A DNA stretch of 11,691 bases, taken from the NCBI GenBank assembly GCA_035292525.1, contig DATDPZ010000359.1:1-11691 (forward strand), given 5' to 3'. Shown here one piece after another: positions 7,518-11,691 of the stretch. This DNA comes from VBAS01 sp035292525 (lineage in GTDB: Bacteria; Bacteroidota; Bacteroidia; Chitinophagales; Chitinophagaceae). Position 1 is the stretch's first letter, and each line of letters starts with the position of its first letter. Under the pieces are notes generated by a model. That model saw nothing but the letters and a program-made list of their open reading frames with translations, had not been told where the DNA came from and made no database searches. Both the position numbers and the translations under genes were made by a program.

Positions 7518-7871
7518 TTAATCTAATGCCGCTTTTAATGCTTCAATGGTTTTCTTTTCACTGCCAATAAATATTTTATTTCCCATTATTACAACGGGTC
7601 GCTTAAGAAATGTATAATCTTCCAGAATATATTGGCGATAATCTTTTTCAGTAAGTTGTTTGTCTTTTAGTTTCCATTCTTTGTACTTCATGGCGCGGCG
7701 GCTAAACAATGCTTCATAACTGCCTGCCATATTTTTCATTTCATCAATCTGCGCCGGGGTTATTTTTTCAAACTTTATATCCTGCATATCAAAGCCCTTT
7801 TTATCAATTCCCGTTTTTTTGATAATTGTCTGGCAGGTAGTACAGTTACTTAAGTGATATATTTTCCTCAT
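7518..7871 (-). CDS. ArsC/Spx/YffB-like thioredoxin-fold protein
   Basis: This 117-residue protein belongs to the ArsC-related thioredoxin-fold family, which includes glutaredoxin-dependent arsenate reductase, Spx/MgsR regulators and YffB. It opens with MRKIYHLSNCTTCQ, giving a CxxC pair at Cys10 and Cys13 at the expected end of the first strand. SRRAMKYKE at 57-65 corresponds to the conserved SRRG-type segment. RPVVIMGNKIFIG at 91-103 carries the likely cis-proline (Pro92) and the last strand. The CxxC is more like Spx and the Bacteroidota ArsC-like proteins than single-cysteine ArsC. There is no arsenic-resistance neighbour (no arsB/acr3 or arsR), so arsenate reduction should not be assumed. 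Its stop codon directly abuts that of the oxidoreductase (7517/7518). Confidence 0.85.
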   Translation of the reverse strand: MRKIYHLSNCTTCQTIIKKTGIDKKGFDMQDIKFEKITPAQIDEMKNMAGSYEALFSRRAMKYKEWKLKDKQLTEKDYRQYILEDYTFLKRPVVIMGNKIFIGSEKKTIEALKAALD

Positions 7872-7900
7872 TGCTTTTTGACTTTTTTAATACCGAAAGT

Positions 7901-7923
7901 AAAGATTAGATGGCCTAATCTTT
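7901..7923. promoter_or_regulatory. Perfect 9-bp stem inverted repeat upstream of the ArsC-like gene
   Basis: AAAGATTAG-ATGGC-CTAATCTTT is a perfect 9-bp inverted repeat with a 5-base loop. It ends 30 bp before the start codon of the ArsC-like gene. On the plus strand the stem is followed by one more T, so it could also act as a weak terminator for transcripts arriving from the oxidoreductase gene. An operator or 5'-leader structure for the minus-strand gene is equally possible. On the minus strand a TACTTTCG box (one mismatch to TAnnTTTG) overlaps its edge at 7894-7901. Confidence 0.45.
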
Positions 7924-8083
7924 TCATATCATCTGTTCTTCATTCTCATAATAGAAGCAGTTGTTGATAAGAACTTTGAACGAGGTCCGCCCTTTTAATA
8001 CATAAGTGATGCATATTCAGGATTCAAAGGCCTTCTGCAGAATCTCTTTCCTTGCTTCGTAAACCCAATCCTGTCGTTTTGGC

Positions 8084-8091
8084 TATCTTTG
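8084..8091 (+). promoter_or_regulatory. Perfect TAnnTTTG -7 box before the Nfu gene
   Basis: TATCTTTG exactly matches the Bacteroidota -7 consensus. It lies 18 bp before the ATG at 8110, implying a very short leader of roughly 10 bases. No good -33 TTG/TTTG is found at the expected distance, which lowers confidence. Confidence 0.4.
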
Positions 8092-8109
8092 TAACTCAAA
8101 TGCAGCGCT

Positions 8110-8706
8110 ATGATTAAAACAGGCAACCCTATTATAAGTATCTACACAGAAATGACCCCCAACCCGGAGACCATGAAGTTTGTGGCCAACAAGCTGTTGT
8201 ATCCCGGCAAGAGTATTGATTTTGTTGACGTGGAAAATGCAAAACCATCGCCACTGGCCGTAGAGCTGTTTGGCTTTCCGTTTATCAAAGCCGTTTTTAT
8301 TGCCAGCAATTTTATTACCCTGACCAAAACACCCGAAACCGATTGGGCAGATGTGATTCCGTCAATCCGCCAGTTTCTGAAAGAGTTTTTGGAAGAGGGT
8401 AAACAGGTGATTAACGAAGAAGAGATAGTAGCCATCAAACAGGAAAGCAGCAACCAGGTAAGCGCCGATGATGACGATGTGGTAAAACGTATTAAAGAAT
8501 TACTGGAAAATTATGTAAAACCTGCAGTAGAAATGGATGGCGGCGCTATTCAATTTAAAAGCTACAGCGATGGCACCGTAAACCTGATGATGCAGGGAAG
8601 TTGCAGCGGATGCCCTTCCAGCATGATCACGTTAAAAGCGGGTATTGAAGGAATGATGAAACGTATGATTCCCGAAGTAAAAGAAGTAGTGGCTGAATCA
8701 GAATAA
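8110..8706 (+). CDS. Nfu/NifU-like iron-sulfur cluster carrier
   Basis: This 198-residue protein is a scaffold/carrier that passes Fe-S clusters to target enzymes in the cytoplasm. Residues of about 8-95 match the Nfu N-terminal domain (IYTEMTPNPETMKFV and FPFIKAVFIASNFITLTK). A charged linker (about 96-122) follows. Residues of about 123-195 form the NifU C-terminal domain, with VKPAVEMDGGAIQF, then GSCSGCPSS carrying the CxxC (Cys165, Cys168) that binds a cluster between two subunits, and LKAGIEGMMKRMIPEV. Size and domain order equal those of mitochondrial-type and Bacteroidota Nfu proteins; both cysteines are intact. ATG 8110 is the start giving the proper N-terminal domain; an ATG at 8100 is in another frame. 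No suf or isc genes lie beside it, so it appears to be transcribed alone, ended by the terminator at 8734-8762. Confidence 0.94.
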   Translation: MIKTGNPIISIYTEMTPNPETMKFVANKLLYPGKSIDFVDVENAKPSPLAVELFGFPFIKAVFIASNFITLTKTPETDWADVIPSIRQFLKEFLEEGKQVINEEEIVAIKQESSNQVSADDDDVVKRIKELLENYVKPAVEMDGGAIQFKSYSDGTVNLMMQGSCSGCPSSMITLKAGIEGMMKRMIPEVKEVVAESE

Positions 8707-8708
8707 AA

Positions 8709-8721
8709 TATACCCGGTATA
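8709..8721. repeat. 13-bp palindrome after the Nfu gene
   Basis: TATACC-C-GGTATA begins three bases after the Nfu stop codon. As RNA it could fold as TATAC-CCG-GTATA in front of the main terminator. It might also be an operator for the following ABC genes. Short; low weight. Confidence 0.2.
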
Positions 8722-8733
8722 AATTTTATAAAC

Positions 8734-8762
8734 GGCATCTCTTTTCAGGAGATGTTTTTTTA
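8734..8762 (+). terminator. Intrinsic terminator between Nfu and ABC genes
   Basis: CATCTC (8736-8741) and GAGATG (8749-8754) form a perfect 6-bp stem around a 7-base loop, extendable by two G-T pairs, and are followed by a run of seven Ts. This is a classical Rho-independent terminator for the Nfu transcript. It separates the Nfu gene from the ABC operon. Confidence 0.8.
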
Positions 8763-8785
8763 TTTTACATATCTTGTTATCAACC

Positions 8786-9706
8786 ATGAATGGAAACAAC
8801 GCTTATGCCATTGAAACCTCAGGGTTGAATTATATATTCAGCCAGGGACGAAAAGTGGTAAATGAAGTAAGCCTGCAGGTGCCGGAGCAAAGTATTTTTG
8901 GTTTTCTGGGTCCCAATGGCGCCGGCAAAACCACTACCATCCGCCTGCTGACCGGTATGCTGGCCAATGAAACCGATAATATTTTTATCAGGGGCAGCTC
9001 TTTAAAGAAAAACATACCCGGCATTTTTAAAACAATGGGAACACTGATTGAAACCCCTTCACTTTATTTGCACCTTAGTGGAAGAGATAACTTAAAAGTC
9101 ATTACCCGTCTTCGGAATATAAAAGAAAACAAGGTAGATGAAGTTTTAAAAATGGTCGGCCTGTACCACGATGCCAAAAGAAAAGTAAAAGAGTATTCGT
9201 TGGGTATGAAACAGCGGTTGGGTATTGCCCTTGCTTTATTACCTGAGCCCGGCTTATTGATTCTTGATGAACCAGCCAACGGACTTGATCCCGCAGGCAT
9301 CATCGAGGTCAGGGAAATGCTGATCCGGCTTAACCGTGAACAGGGAAAAACAATTTTTGTTTCCAGTCATTTATTGAATGAAGTAGAAAAAACCTGTACA
9401 CATGTGGGTATTATCCATAAAGGAGCTTTAAAGTTCCAGGGAACAATGGCTGAACTGCAAACCAATGCAGGGCATGGAAAACTGGTGACCATCAGAATCG
9501 CTGATGCATTAAAATGGAAAGGCCTGGTAACTGAAAAATTTCCGCAGGCAACGCTTACACAATACAATGACTTTGTTTTCCCCCTGCAGGATACGGATGA
9601 AGTAAACCGCATCAATCAACAACTGGTGCAGGATGGCGTACCGGTTAATGGCATACGGTTAAATGAAGGCCTTGAAGAGTGGTTTATTAAAATGACCTCT
9701 AATTAA
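8786..9706 (+). CDS. ABC transporter ATP-binding protein (ABC-2/BcrA type)
   Basis: This 306-residue nucleotide-binding subunit powers the membrane protein encoded directly after it. From ATG 8786 it shows Walker A GPNGAGKT at 42-49, a Q-loop region reading TLIETPSLYLHLSG (the IExPxLY form seen in BcrA-like exporters), the ABC signature YSLGMKQRL at 137-145, Walker B LLILDEP at 157-163 followed by NGLDP, and the switch histidine SSHLL at 195. The extra C-terminal part of about 80 residues is normal for the DrrA/BcrA/CcmA-like group. An in-frame TTG at 8774 would add four residues but ATG is preferred. A partial -7-like box (TATCTTG, 8770-8776) lies just upstream. The 6-bp gap to the next gene implies one operon. 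The substrate cannot be told from the ATPase. Confidence 0.95.
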   Translation: MNGNNAYAIETSGLNYIFSQGRKVVNEVSLQVPEQSIFGFLGPNGAGKTTTIRLLTGMLANETDNIFIRGSSLKKNIPGIFKTMGTLIETPSLYLHLSGRDNLKVITRLRNIKENKVDEVLKMVGLYHDAKRKVKEYSLGMKQRLGIALALLPEPGLLILDEPANGLDPAGIIEVREMLIRLNREQGKTIFVSSHLLNEVEKTCTHVGIIHKGALKFQGTMAELQTNAGHGKLVTIRIADALKWKGLVTEKFPQATLTQYNDFVFPLQDTDEVNRINQQLVQDGVPVNGIRLNEGLEEWFIKMTSN

Positions 9707-9712
9707 ATCATA

Positions 9713-11691
9713 ATGAATTTTTTTTCTGATTATAAAAAAACGTTCAGGGCAGAATGGTTGAAATTAAAAGGATCCGGTATGTTCTGGCTAACGCTGATCA
9801 TGGCTGCATTTATTCCGGCTATTTTTACCCTGGCGGGATTATTACAATCTGATAGCGCTATTACCTCTGTAAATACGGCAAACCCCTGGAAACAATTAAT
9901 ACAAAACTGTTTTATGGGTTTTGGCGGATTTTTCTTTCCGGTTTTTCTTGCACTCCTGGTTATACGCCTTACGCAGATGGAACATAGTGGCAGTGGCTGG
10001 AAGTTGATAGAAACACAACCCGTTTCCAAAATTTCGCTGTACCTGGGTAAATTCAGCATGGCGATAATTGTCGCTTACTTGTGTTTGCTGGCTCTTGTTA
10101 TTTTTAGTTTACTAAGCGGTACCATTATAATGCTGGTAAAGGGCACTTCCGGATTTTCAAAAAATTCCATCCCCTTTGATTTTATTTTTGGACTCAGTTT
10201 TCGTTTGTTGATTTCCGGACTGGGTATTTTAGGAATCCAGTTTTTATTTTCTGTCGTCATCAGCGGTTTTATTGGTCCCTTCAGTATAGGGCTGGCATCC
10301 ACCATCACCGGTGTTATTTTACAGGGATTCGGAAAAGCTTTATGGTGGCCTTATTCAGCACCAAGCCTTACAGTCAGTAATCCGGAAGGAAGCGCTACGG
10401 GGAATTTTTTATTGTATTATGAATGGCTCAGCCTGGCCTGGATGATCCTGGCTCTTTGGTTGGGTTATCAATGGTATCAAAGAAAAACTTTTAAAAGAGC
10501 TTTTTTCAAACCTTTTTCCCGTTTAATTTATTTTTTAATCCCGGCGTCAATTTTTGCCGGGTTTTTCTGGTTTATCAATAAACCGGTGCAGCTTCCTTTA
10601 CACAACCGGACCGTAATCGGTGGCCAGTTTGAAACAAAACAAAATATTCCGTTCGTCTACCTGCTAGCTGAACCATTGATGGATACATTACTGGAAATCC
10701 AGGTTGAGAAAAACAGGTTTAATTTTTATACTGATAAAAGAATTCCTTCGGCCGAATACTATTTTGTAGCAGGAAACCTGCCAATACAAAAGATTTTTTT
10801 TGGAAGCGGGGACAGCCTGCACATCAATTATAAATCTGACGGCAAAAGTTCAAAGTTTACTACCGGTGGTAATCGTTTACCCGAAAACGAGTTTATTAAA
10901 AGCGGAGGAGGGGGAAATAATTACCAACTCTATTACCTGGAAAATTTTGGTTATGAAATGAAACCAAATGTGTTTGCGGCAGAGTTAAAACAACAATGGG
11001 AAAAAGAAACCGGGAGGATTGATGATTTTAAAACAGCTGACAACCTGAAACCTTCTGACGATTTTATTTTATTGCAGAAAAAGCTGGCTACCCTCCGTTA
11101 TTTAACGCTGTTAGATTTAAAATTTACACAATGGTTCAGGGTTTATCATCCCAATGAAACCCTGCAGTTTCCTAAAAGCATTGATGAGATCAGAAACACG
11201 GTAAACTACAATGACAGCAGTTTAATGAGCTATGGACAATACCGGGACTTTATAAAAGAATATTATGAACAAACTTATAAACTGAGCTCCTCCAGCGATA
11301 CGGCCTACTTATCTAAAACACTCCGTGTATTACCAGCCGGACCTGTTCGGGATCACCTGTTATTTAGCAGAATAAAAGAAGCTATTGGAAGAACCAGAGA
11401 CAGTACTATGAGAGAGGTCTTGTTAACTGATTTTATACCTTCTGTTTCCCGGGTAAAAATGCAGCAGCAATTGCTGGCACAGCATTATCTTATCAAGAGC
11501 CTGAGTTTTGGAAAACCGGCGCCCGATTTTGAAACGACTGCATTGAACAAAGACAGTTTTACTTTAGCCGATTTTAAAGGCCGTTATTTGCTGATGGATA
11601 TATGGGCCACCTGGTGTGCTCCCTGTAAAATTGAGTCTCCCAACTTTGAACGACTGGCAGAGCAATACACAAGTCCGAAACTTGCATTCGT
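9713..11691 (+). CDS. ABC-2 permease fused to periplasmic TlpA-like thioredoxin domain (3'-truncated)
   Basis: I followed one frame from ATG 9713 to the last base without a stop: 659 complete codons, running past the window. Residues 1-290 look like an ABC-2 permease: a short cytoplasmic start (DYKKTFRAEWLKLKGSG), then hydrophobic segments near 23-43, 66-86, 112-141, 160-183, 185-204, 237-252 and 270-289. The basic stretch YQRKTFKRAFFK (255-266) before the seventh segment predicts a cytoplasmic side there, so everything after about 290 should be periplasmic. Residues of about 300-400 are beta-rich (VIGGQFETKQNIPFVYL...), resembling the N-terminal part of Bacteroidota TlpA-like proteins. Residues of about 420-595 look mainly helical. 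From 601 (GKPAPDFETTALNKDSFTL) a TlpA/ResA-type thioredoxin domain begins, with WATWCAPC and the CxxC at Cys635 and Cys638; its cis-proline half lies beyond the window. The partner ATPase is 6 bp upstream. I do not recognise this fusion as a named family. Confidence 0.88.
   Translation, partial: MNFFSDYKKTFRAEWLKLKGSGMFWLTLIMAAFIPAIFTLAGLLQSDSAITSVNTANPWKQLIQNCFMGFGGFFFPVFLALLVIRLTQMEHSGSGWKLIETQPVSKISLYLGKFSMAIIVAYLCLLALVIFSLLSGTIIMLVKGTSGFSKNSIPFDFIFGLSFRLLISGLGILGIQFLFSVVISGFIGPFSIGLASTITGVILQGFGKALWWPYSAPSLTVSNPEGSATGNFLLYYEWLSLAWMILALWLGYQWYQRKTFKRAFFKPFSRLIYFLIPASIFAGFFWFINKPVQLPLHNRTVIGGQFETKQNIPFVYLLAEPLMDTLLEIQVEKNRFNFYTDKRIPSAEYYFVAGNLPIQKIFFGSGDSLHINYKSDGKSSKFTTGGNRLPENEFIKSGGGGNNYQLYYLENFGYEMKPNVFAAELKQQWEKETGRIDDFKTADNLKPSDDFILLQKKLATLRYLTLLDLKFTQWFRVYHPNETLQFPKSIDEIRNTVNYNDSSLMSYGQYRDFIKEYYEQTYKLSSSSDTAYLSKTLRVLPAGPVRDHLLFSRIKEAIGRTRDSTMREVLLTDFIPSVSRVKMQQQLLAQHYLIKSLSFGKPAPDFETTALNKDSFTLADFKGRYLLMDIWATWCAPCKIESPNFERLAEQYTSPKLAF

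Larger units (their letters stand above)
7872..8109. other. 238-bp divergent intergenic spacer
   Basis: No credible reading frame is seen. The spacer separates the minus-strand ArsC-like gene from the plus-strand Nfu gene, so it should hold both promoters. It contains the hairpin at 7901-7923, a 10-bp palindrome TTCTGCAGAA at 8033-8042, and a perfect TAnnTTTG box at 8084-8091. The rest shows nothing I recognise. Confidence 0.6.

Noticed and set aside
7518..7871. Assigning the CxxC protein as an arsenate reductase with symbol arsC
   Set aside because: No arsenic-resistance genes are nearby, and the family also contains Spx-like and unknown-function members.
8033..8042. TTCTGCAGAA palindrome upstream of the Nfu gene
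   Set aside because: Ten bases with a common restriction-site core are easily chance, and there is no second copy or promoter relation.
8774..8785. TTG start for the ABC ATPase
   Set aside because: It overlaps a possible promoter -7 box, and ATG 8786 gives a normal N-terminus.
9730..10308. Two minus-strand reading frames (9730-10059 and 10075-10308)
   Set aside because: Both lie antisense inside the continuous permease-thioredoxin frame and have no recognisable domains. The plus-strand frame explains the sequence.
10903..10915. G-rich run near the soluble region of the fusion protein
   Set aside because: It encodes a Gly-rich linker (SGGGGNN), has no matching inverted arm and is not a copy of the helicase repeats.

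Overview
The window reads as ordinary chromosome of a Bacteroidota bacterium, most like the Chitinophagaceae or a related family (inference). The support is moderately AT-rich DNA, weak or absent Shine-Dalgarno sequences, matches to the Bacteroidota promoter -7 box (TAnnTTTG), a secreted Tat-type Gfo/Idh/MocA oxidoreductase, and a TlpA-type thioredoxin with a beta-rich N-terminal region. I saw no rRNA, tRNA, CRISPR array, transposase or phage gene.

Layout. Positions 1-897 hold the 3' part of a DmpA/P1-family (S58) aminopeptidase. It is followed after one base by a class IV aminotransferase (899-1738). That gene runs tail-to-tail, overlapping by 19 bp, into a secreted M20 glutamate-carboxypeptidase-like peptidase (1720-3012, minus). 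A short divergent spacer leads to a UvrD/PcrA-type helicase (3108-5531), whose coding sequence carries an in-frame pair of inverted GC-rich palindromes (4691-4835). A GNAT acetyltransferase (5538-6017, minus) converges on the helicase. Then come a Tat-signal oxidoreductase (6162-7517), a convergent ArsC/Spx-like thioredoxin-fold protein (7518-7871, minus), a 238-bp divergent spacer with a 9-bp-stem hairpin, and an Nfu-type Fe-S carrier (8110-8706) ended by a clear intrinsic terminator.

The last 3 kb is the most interesting part. An ABC-2-type ATPase (8786-9706) is followed after 6 bp by one uninterrupted reading frame that runs off the window (9713-11691, at least 659 codons). This protein has an ABC-2 permease-like membrane half (about seven hydrophobic segments), a soluble middle region of about 300 residues, and a TlpA/ResA-like thioredoxin domain with a WCAPC active site. 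The charge pattern predicts that everything after the seventh segment is periplasmic. The operon therefore looks like an ABC exporter with a periplasmic thiol-disulfide module built into its permease. I know of separate ABC transporter and thioredoxin proteins working in one pathway (CcmAB and CcmG), but I do not recognise this fusion as a described system.

The other genes look like independent housekeeping or peptide and amino-acid metabolism genes, with no evident common pathway. All three convergent junctions are unusually tight (19-bp overlap, 6-bp gap, 0-bp gap).
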